Source: Rehmannia glutinosa (lineage: Eukaryota > Streptophyta > Magnoliopsida > Lamiales > Orobanchaceae). Taken from it: a stretch of 64,000 bases of DNA. The stretch covers positions 62,001 to 126,000 of the forward strand of contig JABTTQ020001797.1 of the NCBI GenBank assembly GCA_016081115.2. The letters are read 5' to 3'. Positions within the stretch are counted from its first letter, which is position 1. Each line of letters starts with the position of its first letter. Shown one piece after another: positions 1 to 9,638 of the stretch. The notes beneath the pieces are model-generated. The model was given only the letters and a program-made list of their open reading frames with translations, was not told where the DNA came from and ran no database searches. The position numbers and the translations under genes are program-made.

Positions 1-132
1 CAATATCCCGGACTAAATCCAAATAAGCCTCCACAAATGAGAAGGTGAAGTGCCAGGACTCGTCATAGAAGTAGTCCAAAATGCGATGCCCAAATAAATA
101 TCTGTACTCATGTGGAATACCAATTCTGTCTG

Positions 133-1756
133 CTATAGAGTAACCCAACCAGTTGTCAAGCCAGAATAAAACCTCAGAATTACACCCCGGGATCCAACGA
201 GAATCATCCAAACAATCCGCAATGCAAGGTCTAATCCCAACCTAAATAGAGATGGTATAAACGATCCACGGAGAGCCCAACCTAGTTTCATCAAAAATGC
301 AGTATTAGCCACAACAATAGTCCGGACACCCAAACCTCCTTCAACCCGAGGTGTGCAACATCGATTCCAATTAACCACCACCGAGCCCTTGGAATTAACA
401 TGCCCAGTCCAAATAAAATTACACATGGCCCTTTCCATTTGCTTGAGCAAGGACCGAGGTCGTTTGTAAACCATCATAGTGTGCACAAATGAACTGGTAA
501 TCACCGAATTAACAAGGCAAACTCGACCAGCAAGAGATAGAGAAGTACCTTTCCATCTTCTGAATTTGAGGACCACCTTATCAAAGACGGGCTGTAGATC
601 CGTAGCTTTAGGGGCACCTTTAAATATCGGGACGCCTAAATATATTGTAGTAAACGCCCCGGGTTGAATACCCATGATATTTTGAACCCTCCCACGCACA
701 TGAGCTAAGACCCGGGATCCAAAGTAAACTTCAGATTTTTGAGGGTTGAAAGCTTGACCCGAGATATCAGAATATAAGGTGAAAATCTGAACCAGGATAC
801 GTGCGTTAGCTGAAGAGGCCCCACTCATAATAACAATATCATCAGTGTGAAAAATGGACGGGGGAAAAATGATATGTTGAGGCGCAATGAATGGTCCTAA
901 CTGATTCTGAGTAACCGTGGCTTCAATAAGTTTACTTAGTACCTCCTCCGCGATGCAAAATAGTAACGGGGATAGAGGATAACCCTGTCTAACACCTCTA
1001 AAATAGGAGAAGTACCCCACCGGCTTCCAATTCAGTAAAACTGAGATTCTGGAAGACCAAAGAATAACGTCCACCCAGAGAATGAAAATCTTCGAGAAAC
1101 CAAACCGGCGCAGAACGCATAGCAAGAAACCCCACTTTAATGTATCAAACGCCTAACGGATATCAATCTTCAAGATCATATTGGCATCAGTCCGACCATG
1201 CAAAACATTAAAGCCTTCAAAAACCATGGTGATACAATCGTGAATCTGCCTCCCCGGAATAAACCCGAACTGCGTAGGAGACAAATAAGCAGAAATAATT
1301 GAGCCCAAACGAGTAGCCAAGATCTTGGTAATAATCTTGAAAAGAAAATTACTCACAATTCTCAATAGAATTAGCATCCTTAGTCTTCGGAATGAGCGCC
1401 ATAAAACTAGCGTTCAATCCCAAAGGTAGGGTGGAGCTAATAAAGAAAAAATGGACAACGGCGGACACCTCTGCTGAAATAACATCCCAAAAATGACGAA
1501 CAAATGTCCCATTAAAGTCGTCCAGGCCAGGACAACTGTCTGAACCCATATCAAATACCGCTTCCTTAATCTCCAAATCCGAAGGAATAACCGTCAATCT
1601 GGCATTATTCGAAGCCCCCACAATAGGAGAAATAACCTGATCAACCATAGTATAATCCGAAGTGCTCCTCCCTGGATCCGCGAATAGCTCCTTATAGAAG
1701 GATATAATATGATTCCCAAGAACAGCTGGATCATCTGAGTAATTACCATCGATCAT
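133..1756 (-). pseudogene. LINE reverse transcriptase domain (frameshifted)
   Basis: This block would copy the LINE RNA at the target nick by target-primed reverse transcription. Three overlapping frames carry it in order: 1756-1349 (N-terminal palm, ending near LIPKTKDANSIENC), 1377-1153 (fingers, with FIPGRQIHDCI) and 1125-133 (palm and thumb). The last has the RT motif GVRQGYPLSPLLF and the catalytic region reading FHTDDIVIM. Plant LINEs usually have an F/Y-A-D-D box there, so both aspartates are kept but the preceding residues differ. Typical thumb/connection residues (GRVCLVNSVI, GGLGVR) follow. At least two frameshifts separate the frames. A C-terminal RNase H, if present, would lie beyond the left edge. 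Confidence 0.88.
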
Positions 1757-1917
1757 CAGGCCCTGGATCCCTGATTGTCCACTGCGAATCTGACAACGGC
1801 GATGAAAAAATGATGTATTATGATCCCCATCCTTAATCCAGGCCGAGCGGGATTTTCGCTTAAGGAATTCAGATTGTAATTAAAGCATGTTGGACATCTC
1901 TTTGTGTGATTTGATTT

Positions 1918-3022
1918 TTATGTCCCGACGTGCATCTGTAAAACCAGAGGTCTCAATATCTGCCTGAATCTTCCAAACTTTCTCCATCTGACTCTCAACC
2001 CGAGGATTAACATCTCCAAAAACATCTCTATTCTAGACCTTAATGACCTGACGCAACCTTTTAAGCTTCCACATGACGCACAAAAGAGGGTTGGGCGTGG
2101 CACATGGAAGGACCCAAGAAGAAGTAACCATATCTCGAAATGAATCATGATAAACCCACATACGCTGGAAACGAAATGGAACTGGACCCCTACAAATAGA
2201 AGATGAGCAAGAAACCAAATGGGGTGATGGTCCGAGCCAATGCGAGGCAAAACCAATCCCTTAACAACTTGCCAAAGAGAGAAAAATCGACACATTGCTA
2301 GGGCTCGATCCAACTTAGCCTGAAGGAGAGATAGGGGCGTGCGGGGGGAACACCAAGTGAACGAGTTCCTCGTAGTTTGCACCGCAAAGAAACCAACATC
2401 CTTCAAAAAGTCCTTGAAATCCTGACAAGAGGCCTATGATAAAATCCCTACTGCCCGAGCGCTCATGATGACCCAAAACAGCGTTAAAATCCCCAATAAG
2501 CAGTAAGTCATCAAGACCCAAATTTCTCAAATCCAACCAAAGCATGCGCCGAGCAATATGATCACATAAACCATGAGCAAAACCAATATGAAAAATCATA
2601 GAATTCAATTGAACCTACAGAACAATACACTGAGAAGAAGACCAAACCTGTTGCAAAACAAAAATGTTTGAATTGCAGAATACCCAAATATCAGCCCGTC
2701 CATTAGCTCAAAAATTCTGAGCCACGAAACTCAGTCCCATACTACTCCAATAGGAAGCCGAAATCGAAGAAATGTCCACTTTAGGCTCACAGATAGCCAA
2801 AATAGAAGGTTTGTGTTTCTGACATAACGCCTTAAGAACATTATAAGAAGCAATGTTCCCAATCCCCCGGATATTCCAGAAGATGCAATTCATTGAGATG
2901 GAGGGGGTGGAGCCGCCTGTGTTGAACGCACGGTAAAACATAAGTATGGTGTGTCGCAAAATCCGACGATTCGGCATTAGCAACCTCATCAGCGTAATCT
3001 TCCCATCGTTTTGAACCCGCAA
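1918..3022 (-). pseudogene. LINE AP-like endonuclease domain (frameshifted)
   Basis: This domain nicks target DNA in L1 retrotransposition. The start is readable at 3022-2708, with a beta strand carrying NIRGIGN and a following ICEPKV segment that holds the expected catalytic glutamate. The middle at 2608-2315 has the signature GDFNAV. The C-terminal end at 2406-1918 has SDHHPIWF, the Asp-His pair of the exonuclease-endonuclease-phosphatase fold. The pieces lie in different frames, and sequence between 2700 and 2610 is interrupted, so no complete enzyme could be made. All expected catalytic motifs are still recognisable, which suggests decay by indels. Confidence 0.87.
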
Positions 3023-3133
3023 AATCTAACTCATTGGGCATTGTGTGTTCCGGTTCGATAGTGAGATCGTGAATATCCGGGGATGGGCCCTGAGCAACAC
3101 TTTGAAGCAATCTGGATTTGGCGAATCAAGGAG

Positions 3134-4169
3134 TCATCCCAAAAGCGCGACTAAGAGCACGCATAGGTTTCTCCAATGGATGTTGAATCGTAAAGAGCGA
3201 TTTGTGGAGAAGGAACAGTGTGGTAGAAGACGGAGCCTTGGGAAGGCTGGATGTTGAGTGGGAGCATCGGGATGGGGAAACCATGGATCTTTGTTATGGG
3301 GCATCCTCTCAAGCAAGCGCCTAATGCATTACCAAGTGTGTAGGTCCGTAGGGCAAGTGACAAGAAGCCGTCGAATTTCCCATAACATTACACTTAGAAC
3401 AAAACTCAGGGATTTTCTCATAACTAACCGACACAAAGGAACACTAGCCAACCCGTTCCACCATAATGTGATCCTCCAATGGTTTTGCGAGATTAATATC
3501 AACCAGCACACGAATGAAATGCCCTAGAGAACCATCAAGCGATCGCTAATCAATTTGTATCGGATTTCCAATAGCACTGGCGATCCCCAGGATGGTAGTA
3601 GGATCCCAATATTCCAAACTGATCTCAAAGATGGGGACCCAAACAGCCCGTAAGTGTGCACCTTGTACGGATTTGAAATCCGAGAACCATGGAGAAAGCC
3701 GAATAGTACCCGGGTTAAGCGCCCAATTGATATGTAGTTGAGCATGAGCTCGATCCTGCACATGAAAAAATTTGACACAAAAATATCCCTTGCCCAAGGG
3801 AATTAGTTTCCAATCAGTTTTAACGCCCCATAGCTCTGATAGCCTTTTATGCAGAAGCATAGTTGGCCATGGCTTGTTACCTTTCCCCAAAATAACCCGC
3901 CTGATCAAGGAATAAGAAAACTCGGCAAGGCGTTGTTGGTAAATATTTTCATCAATAGTAACAGAATAATAATCCCCTTTCCTAACAGGTTTAGGGATAG
4001 ATTTCATTTTACCAGAAACCATATGAGAAAATGAAGCAATATTACTTGGGCATGGGGAAAAGAAGAATCCAACTTCCTGAAACCACTTTCGCAAAAGAAT
4101 TACCCAAATTAATGTGAGCATTAGCATTATGAGCCGAAAGTCGAGGGTTCGATGCATGGGGGAGCCCAT
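3134..4169 (-). pseudogene. LINE ORF1 (DUF4283 domain plus zinc knuckle), broken
   Basis: ORF1 proteins of plant L1 elements bind the element RNA. The open stretch 4169-3546 begins at a methionine and contains the DUF4283-like pattern (RRVILGKGNKPWP, LWGVKTDWKLIPLGKGYFCV, GTIRLSPWFSDF, VWVPIFEISLEYWD). After a frame change, minus-strand codons at about 3402-3355 encode CSKCNVMGNSTASC. This is a CCHC knuckle in which the histidine is replaced by asparagine (CAT to AAT on the minus strand), which should weaken zinc binding. Downstream, 3316-3110 is open in scraps only. Confidence 0.82.
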
Positions 4170-4860
4170 GGTGGAGGAGCTTCCAGCTAATTAAGTAGCA
4201 TTCGTGGTAGGGCATGCAGGATGATTGCTCTGAGGATGGCAGACAGTGGCCCAGGGGTCATCACCCCCCTGGGAGGGGCAGCCCTAGGAGGAATGGCAGT
4301 CGCCGGTCCCTCATAAGGTCCCATAGAGGGGTCGGCCGCCCTATGGTTATTGGCAGCCATGGGGGTAAAGGATGGCCCCCCAGCTGTTGCAAGCATTGAT
4401 GGGGTCGCGCCCCCCCACTTTCCGCCCCAAGTGAAAGCGCAGCAGCAGGAGACGCGGACCGCTGCAGGTAGTACTCCTGCGGAACCAGGCCAGTGGGTGT
4501 GTATGGTGAAGAGGACGAGCGTGAGGTGAGTTTGGACGGAACAAAGTTCGGTGGTAAACCATAGCATGAAAATGACCTTGTTGTTGGGCGGGGGCCTATT
4601 TCCCGTCGCCTTGAAGTTCGACGCGTCGCTCGGAGAGACGAGCAGCGGGCATGAGAGTCGATTGGGACGTTGATGAAGACTGAGATCTTGTATGAAAGGG
4701 CATGAAGTTTGAAGTTAGACCAGAAAAAGAATCCGATGAAGCCATGTTGATGACGGCCGGCGACGGCACCGGTGGCATTAGACAGGATGGCCATAGACGG
4801 GATGGCCATAGACGGGATGAAAGAGTCGATTATTTTGTTCGTTTGAAAACATATACTTTT
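4170..4860 (-). other. GC-rich LINE 5' leader region
   Basis: This stretch is much more GC-rich than its neighbours and lies directly upstream (minus strand) of the LINE ORF1. It has overlapping open frames in several phases (for example 4863-4261 and 4567-4187), but they are proline- and serine-rich, mutually overlapping and resemble no family I recognise, so I treat them as compositional. Two near-identical 13-bp units (gatggccatagac, about 4787-4813) occur at its outer end. It may be the LINE 5' UTR or promoter. Confidence 0.45.
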
Positions 4861-4974
4861 CAAACTTGTGGATTGCCTATATATATATATATAATTAGTT
4901 CATTAGTTCTTACACATTCAAATGAAAATACAAAAATAAAGACCGCTCTATCATACAGAAAATTCATCATAGAT

Positions 4975-5337
4975 CAATGGCACATATGATTATACTAATA
5001 TGTGATCAAAATATAAGCAAGACCCAGTGGGTCGTAAAACTTCGTCTTGTGAAAATATATGAAAAACCTGCGTACAATGATACAAATCAAATACAAAGCC
5101 TTGAATGCATATTTCATGATATAGATATATGATTTAGATTTTTTTAATTGTTGATCTTTAATATTTCTATATTGTATATTGATATAATTTATTTTCCAGG
5201 GAGATCAAATTCACGGAAGTATTATTAAAATTGTACGTGCATTGCACGAAATCGACAATGATCGGCCCAAGTCGACCCATTTAACAATTCTATCGGTTAT
5301 TAAAATAGTTTGTGCATCGCACGAGGGCGTCATCTAG
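4975..5337 (+). mobile_element. Helitron-like 3' end (hairpin plus CTAG)
   Basis: The sequence ends in a short hairpin GTGC-ATC-GCAC (5312-5322), followed 11 bases later by CTAG (5334-5337) and then T. Helitrons end in a hairpin about 10-12 bases before CTRR and insert between A and T. A second hairpin of the same type, CGTGC-ATT-GCACG, lies at 5236-5248. The segment resembles the one ending at 31859: both contain a GGCACATA motif, a CTTGAATG motif and the paired hairpins. The 5' TC end was not found, so the left limit is a guess, and no Rep/helicase coding is present (non-autonomous). Confidence 0.5.
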
Positions 5338-6309
5338 TATTCATTAATTATACACGTTGATGTTCTTTGAATCTTTATTGACTCAGAGCATAACAGAATT
5401 TTCTTGAGCAATCTCAATGCTTTACAAATCTTTATAGAGCACAATTCAAAACGTAATCTGTAAATTTTGGATACTGAATTTAATTCTCGGTTATACACTA
5501 AGTTTTGATGACATAACATCCCTAGGCCATTATAGAGCAATCCAAATCTTTTATTACATTATCTATTTCAACTAGTTTTGCTAATAGACTAGATAAATGT
5601 CATATGTAAAATTATAATATTATCTTGTATAGTTGCATCATCTAATATATGAGGAGTACGAGATGCAATTGAGCATGAAATAAATGATTCCGTGTGACCA
5701 AAAGTAAATTTGAAAGTGAAGTAGGATAAAGAAATTTCAAGAGGGGAAGAAAAAGAAAAAGTAGCAAGCAACCCAAAAGAAAGGGGACAAATAATGAAAA
5801 AGACAAATCCTCTTATCTTAATTATAAAAATAATAGTTACCACATGCAATTCAAATAAAAAAGGATGGGATGTTGCCATAATCACCCTTATTTGGGCCAA
5901 TTACCAAGAACAGAAATCACAATTATATTGACATGTTTTCTTTTTTTGACTTTAATTATATTGACAAAATTGTGCAACATAGTATTATAGTAATGCAGAG
6001 ATAAGGCGCACTATACAGCACTCGTCCGTATAATCATTCCCACTTTCTAATTAAGATAATGAGGGACAACGGGCCATGAAAATATCTCATTTTCTTTTTG
6101 AATTTTCTGAAACACTTATTAATACTTATCTATATATATGCATATATAAAGAGAGACTATTCTTAGAACTGTAACTCATGGTTTTCCTGCATATTTTTCG
6201 GTTTCTAAAAAAAGTAATAAAAATTCTTTTAAAAAAAAAGTAATAAACTCTATGAATAAATAAGAAGTCATAAATATTTGTGGTTTCATAATTTTTGGTA
6301 GTCAACTTT
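5338..6309. other. AT-rich spacer, nothing recognised
   Basis: About 970 bases of AT-rich DNA between the Helitron-like end and the TRIM. It contains A/T homopolymers and no coding stretch with family resemblance. A 103-codon minus-strand frame at 5900-5589 is hydrophobic and phenylalanine-rich, as expected from AT-rich noncoding DNA. Confidence 0.6.
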
Positions 6310-6646
6310 TATTGGATTTGGTCTAGCATACTGCTTGCAATGGGCTTTAAAAGAGGCATGAGGCATGATCCGCGATTCGAACTCGTGAGCGCTGTATTGC
6401 ACAGTTAAAGGAGAGCTTAAAGGATTTGATTTGGACTACCTATACCAACAGATGCATGTTCTTTTCTGGTGTCCATTACATAGAAACACTAATGTTAAGC
6501 GTGTTTGGCATGAAGTAGACATGGATGGGTGACCCCCTAGGAAGCAATTTCCAGGGAGCACGTGAGTGAGGACAAAATGTGCTAGAAAAGACTTGTGTTG
6601 GTTTGTGGGGACAATCGTCAATCCAGTAAGCGCTTGAGGTCCCACA
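6310..6646 (+). repeat. TRIM 5' LTR
   Basis: It aligns with 6968-7117 plus 8667-8826. The first bases read TATTGG where LTR2 has TGTTGG, and the end reads GTCCCACA where LTR2 has GCCCAACA. The start was placed by that alignment. It contains the 5S-like domain and, on the minus strand, a pol III B-box-like GTTCGAATC near 6374-6382. Confidence 0.82.
6468..6546 (+). ncRNA. 5S rRNA-like domain in TRIM LTR1
   Basis: The segment holds the internal promoter parts of plant 5S genes: GTTAAGCGTGTTTGG (A-box region, from 6494), AGTAGACATGGATGGG (intermediate element) and GGATGGGTGACC (C-box, from about 6523). The pieces are in the correct order and near-normal spacing. The 5' third of 5S is only weakly matched (GGTGTCCATTACATAGAAAC). 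This is a domestic part of the LTR rather than a functional rRNA gene. Confidence 0.82.
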
Positions 6647-6648
6647 AC

Positions 6649-6660
6649 TGGTATCAGAGC
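6649..6660 (+). promoter_or_regulatory. TRIM primer binding site (initiator tRNA-Met)
   Basis: TGGTATCAGAGC lies two bases after LTR1 and is the usual complement of the 3' end of plant initiator tRNA-Met. A B-box-like GGGTTCGAATTCC follows at 6668-6680. The rest of the internal region (to 6956) is noncoding with several diverged GGAACTGA units. Confidence 0.88.
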
Positions 6661-6956
6661 AGGTCACGGGTTCGAATTCCCTTGGAAGCACGATGCAGTG
6701 GAGGTTGCCAGGAGTGGTGGAACTGAGATGTTGGCGCAACGGATATAAACGGACCAAAACTGAAGGTAGGTTACCAGTGGCCGGAACTGAGGTAAACGGA
6801 CTGGAACTGAAGGTGTAGGTTGCGTTGGGTGGTCGGGTGGCCGGAACTGAGAGGCGTGACGCGATGCTTGAACTGAAGAAGTTGGCGTTAAAACTGAGAA
6901 AGTTTGGCTAGCAGCGGAGGTTGCCAAGCGCTGGAGCTGAGATGTTGGCAGGTGTT

Positions 6957-6966
6957 GGGAGGGGAA
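6957..6966 (+). promoter_or_regulatory. TRIM polypurine tract
   Basis: GGGAGGGGAA sits one base before LTR2, where plus-strand DNA synthesis is primed in LTR elements. Confidence 0.7.
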
Positions 6967-7117
6967 CTGTTGGGCTTTGGTACAGCATCCTGCCTGCAAT
7001 TGGCTTTAAAAGAAGCGCGAGGCGCGGCCCGTGATTCGAACTCATGACCGCTGGATTGCACATTTAAAGTAGAACTTAAAGGATTTGATTTGGACTACCT
7101 ATACCAACAGATGCATC

Positions 7118-8661
7118 TGTAGGTCCCAAGGGGTGTGGTGTAAGGTTTAGAAAAGGAGGTTGAAAAACCTTACCCAATTTTCTCTTTTTAGTCTTTTTAA
7201 GAATTTCACAGAGTTGACTCAAATCAGTTGTGTCATTGGGGGACAGCTAGGTTGGCTATCTTCAGCTAAGTTACCCACTCAACAGACTCGGACCGAGTTG
7301 TTAATAGTATAACTGCGTCGCTAACTAACACTTAACTTTAGTTGATTCGGTTTGTAAAAGCGGAAGACTTAACACCCTTTGTTTGATTAGAGCTCCTTTT
7401 TAACGCTTGTTTTAGCACTTGTTATTATCAGATTAGATAGCAAAATTACTAAACATCAAATATGAAAAATATAAAACAAGAAGGTAAATGCTGAAAGTAA
7501 ATGACATAAGTAATTTTATAGTAGTTCGAGGATGGGGTAATTCCTCTAATTAATCCACTCTTCTCCAACACCTGGAGGAATCCACTAGGTAACAGATCAA
7601 GTTACAAAGTAGTTCTCAGTCAAGAGACAGCCTTGATTATACAGTTGGCTTCTCATGCGACACGGCTTCTTCACATGACAGTTGCCTTGCTACTTCAGCT
7701 CCCTTCAAGTCTTTGGATTTGATCACACAGCCTTCTAACAAACTTGAATCTTTTGGTTCGACTTTGAACCTTCCTACAGATCCTTCAACTTGGAGAGTAG
7801 ACCCCTTTTTGTTCTTTAAACGCTTTCTCTTCAACTGGTTGAAGTAATCTTTCCTTCACAGCGTGTGTTAGATCGAGTTCCTTCGAGTTTTAGGTTTGAG
7901 GAATTTTCTGGATAAGCTTGAGAATATTTCATGTTATACTTGCTTGATAATAGCTTGATTCGTTCGTGCTTGGTTCAGGTTTTTTTTCTCAAATGCTTCC
8001 TAAGCCTTTTATAGTGCTCATTTGAAAATTTGCCCATTGAAGAGATAGGCTATTTTCAAATGACGTTTCTTGTTCGTTGGCTTGTCTTTTCTTGGTCTGC
8101 AGAGATGTGATGTTGACCCTTCCTCGTATTAAATGGCTCATGACTTTGAGAATCGACACATGCTTCAGTGTTTCCCATTGGCTTATTCATTTTGCATATT
8201 TTTGGGCAAAACACTTTAAGACATGGCATCTTCGATATATTACTATATCGAGTAATATTCTTGACTTTATTCCAACGGATCAATGTCAGTTGTCTTGACT
8301 TGACTGTTGCCTTTACCCCTTTGACTTGAGTCTGCTCCAATTAGGAGAATGACTCAATTGTCACTTCAACTGTTAGACTTAGCTCCTTTCACTTACTTGA
8401 CTGACACTTCCTCATTCTTTACACAGTTGTTCCTCAGCTGGCTCTCCTTCAATCGAGTCCTTGTCTTCCTTCTTGGCCATACTCAACTGACACACAGCAG
8501 AGTCTTCACTCTAGTCTACAGTTGGCTTCTTGTATTCTTTGACTTAGCTGACTTCACTCAACTCTTTCAGTCCTATAGAATTACAAGGAAAATGGGGTGC
8601 CAACTTCCTAGTCTAAGTTTTACATGGTATCATCAAAATCTAACAAATAAATTTCCTAACA
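7118..8661 (-). mobile_element. Solo LTR of the E1/E2 copia family (TSD GCATC)
   Basis: On the minus strand this begins TGTTAGGAAATTTATT and ends TTGGGACCTACA, matching the LTRs of E1 (9639, 29439) and E2 (44445, 56918) over their whole length (1544 bp here). It is flanked by GCATC on both sides and has no internal region, so it is the product of LTR-LTR recombination. A TATA box (minus, 8013-8007) lies at the same relative place as in the other copies. It still holds intact CAGCTG-rich segments, which makes it a useful reference for the E2 LTRs. Open frames within it (for example 8349-8726) are not genes. Confidence 0.92.
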
Positions 8662-8675
8662 GCATCTTCTTTTTT

Positions 8676-8753
8676 GGTGTCCATTACATAGAAACTCTAA
8701 GGTTAAGCGTGTCTAGCCTGGAATAGATATGGGATGGGTGACCCACTGAGGAA
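8676..8753 (+). ncRNA. 5S rRNA-like domain in TRIM LTR2
   Basis: It matches the 6468-6546 domain: GGTTAAGCGTGTC, then GAATAGATATGGGATGGG and GGATGGGTGACCC. The intermediate-element and C-box core is retained, with more drift at the 3' side than in LTR1. Confidence 0.78.
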
Positions 8754-8826
8754 AAAACTCGCTAGAAAAGACTTGTGTTGGTTTGTGGGGATAGTCATCA
8801 GTCCAGTTAGCGCTTGAGGCCCAACA

Positions 8827-9633
8827 ACGACTTTCTTTCAATAAATGACTTTTTAAAGTTGTATAAAAAATAAAGTTATTTAAATTAGGTTTCCAAATCT
8901 ATGTGTGTACTTCATTAATTATTATATATATTTTCTTTTCTTAAAAACTATTTAATATTTTTTCATTTTAGATTCGTTTTTTACGTATAATATATATAAT
9001 TAATCATCTTTTTACGATCTTCGGTTTGACATCCATATTGCATATTTACAATGAAAAATAAATATAATAAATAAAAATATATATGATATATTTTCTCATT
9101 ATTTTGAATGTGCTTTAAAAATTATGTATTCGGGCTATTGGACATCAATTTTTATATTCATATTTTTTGATTATTTATGATATATGTATAGCTGTTAATT
9201 GGGCTTATCTCATTTCTTCATAATTATATAGAATTGCATTTATGTTGAATAAATTTAATCAAAAAATATTTATTTTAATTGAAGAAACTTATCTCAAACT
9301 ATTTATCCAAATATTATATATATTAAATATATCCATACATAGCATTTGATATATTCATGTAAGAAGAAATTAAATTTTTATTTAATATAAAATCATATTC
9401 ATAATGGTTTTTTTATATATGAAAAATTATTTTCATATTTTTAACGTACTTTTTATGTTAATAGAAATTATTTTTTATATAGTGTATTTAGATATTCAAC
9501 TTTTAAAGTTGTATATTTGGACTATTAGATATTAATTTGTGTATATGATATTTTTTGATATATGAGTTTATATAAAAATAGAATAGTTTTTATTTTCTGA
9601 AATATTTTATTTTCCCATAAAATTATGTTGCTA
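8827..9633. other. AT-rich DNA with a diverged internal duplication
   Basis: No coding resemblance. A unit around 9121-9180 (GGGCTATTGGACATCAA) recurs in diverged form around 9505-9566 (TTGGACTATTAGATATTAA), about 385 bases apart. This looks like an old duplication or a larger AT-rich satellite-like repeat. The stretch continued into 31013 onward before E1 inserted. Confidence 0.45.
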
Positions 9634-9638
9634 AATAT

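Larger units (their letters stand above)
1..4860 (-). mobile_element. L1-type LINE (non-LTR retrotransposon), decayed, 3' end off window
   Basis: Read on the minus strand, three coding blocks follow the L1 order: an ORF1 with a DUF4283-like domain and zinc knuckle (about 4169-3134), an AP-type endonuclease (3022-1918) and a reverse transcriptase (1756-133). Each block is split over several reading frames, so the copy is dead. The element continues past base 1, so neither its poly(A) tail nor a TSD can be examined. The 5' limit near 4860 is an estimate: coding resemblance ends near 4170, a GC-rich leader follows, and AT-rich DNA starts after about 4860. Confidence 0.88.
6310..8826 (+). mobile_element. 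Cassandra-type TRIM retrotransposon (5S-bearing LTRs)
   Basis: Two direct repeats (6310-6646, and 6968-7117 plus 8667-8826) flank a 321-bp internal region with a primer binding site for initiator tRNA-Met and a purine tract. There is no coding capacity. Each LTR carries a piece resembling the 3' half of 5S rRNA, the hallmark of Cassandra TRIMs, which are mobilised in trans. LTR2 has the terminal inverted repeat TGTTGGGC/GCCCAACA; LTR1 has drifted at both ends. Excluding the inserted solo LTR and its duplicated 5 bp, the element is about 970 bp. ACTTT precedes LTR1 (6305-6309) and recurs 3 bases after LTR2, so a TSD is possible but not clean. Confidence 0.85.
6968..8826 (+). repeat. TRIM 3' LTR, split by solo LTR
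   Basis: The left part is 6968-7117 and the right part 8667-8826. They join cleanly once the 7118-8661 insertion and one copy of GCATC (7113-7117, 8662-8666) are removed, restoring the order seen in LTR1. The ends TGTTGGGC and GCCCAACA form a perfect inverted repeat. Confidence 0.83.

Noticed and set aside
4261..4863. 200-codon minus-strand frame near the LINE
   Set aside because: It is proline/serine-rich, overlapped by other frames of similar length and lies in a GC-rich leader; no protein family is seen.
5589..5900. 103-codon minus-strand hydrophobic frame
   Set aside because: It has AT-rich composition, no family resemblance and no conserved copy in the window.
6468..6546. A genuine 5S rRNA gene
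   Set aside because: Only the 3' part of 5S is matched, it lies inside an LTR and is duplicated with it; this is the Cassandra-type domain.
8349..8726. 125-codon plus-strand frame
   Set aside because: It lies within the solo copia LTR and crosses its boundary into the TRIM LTR, so it cannot be a real gene.
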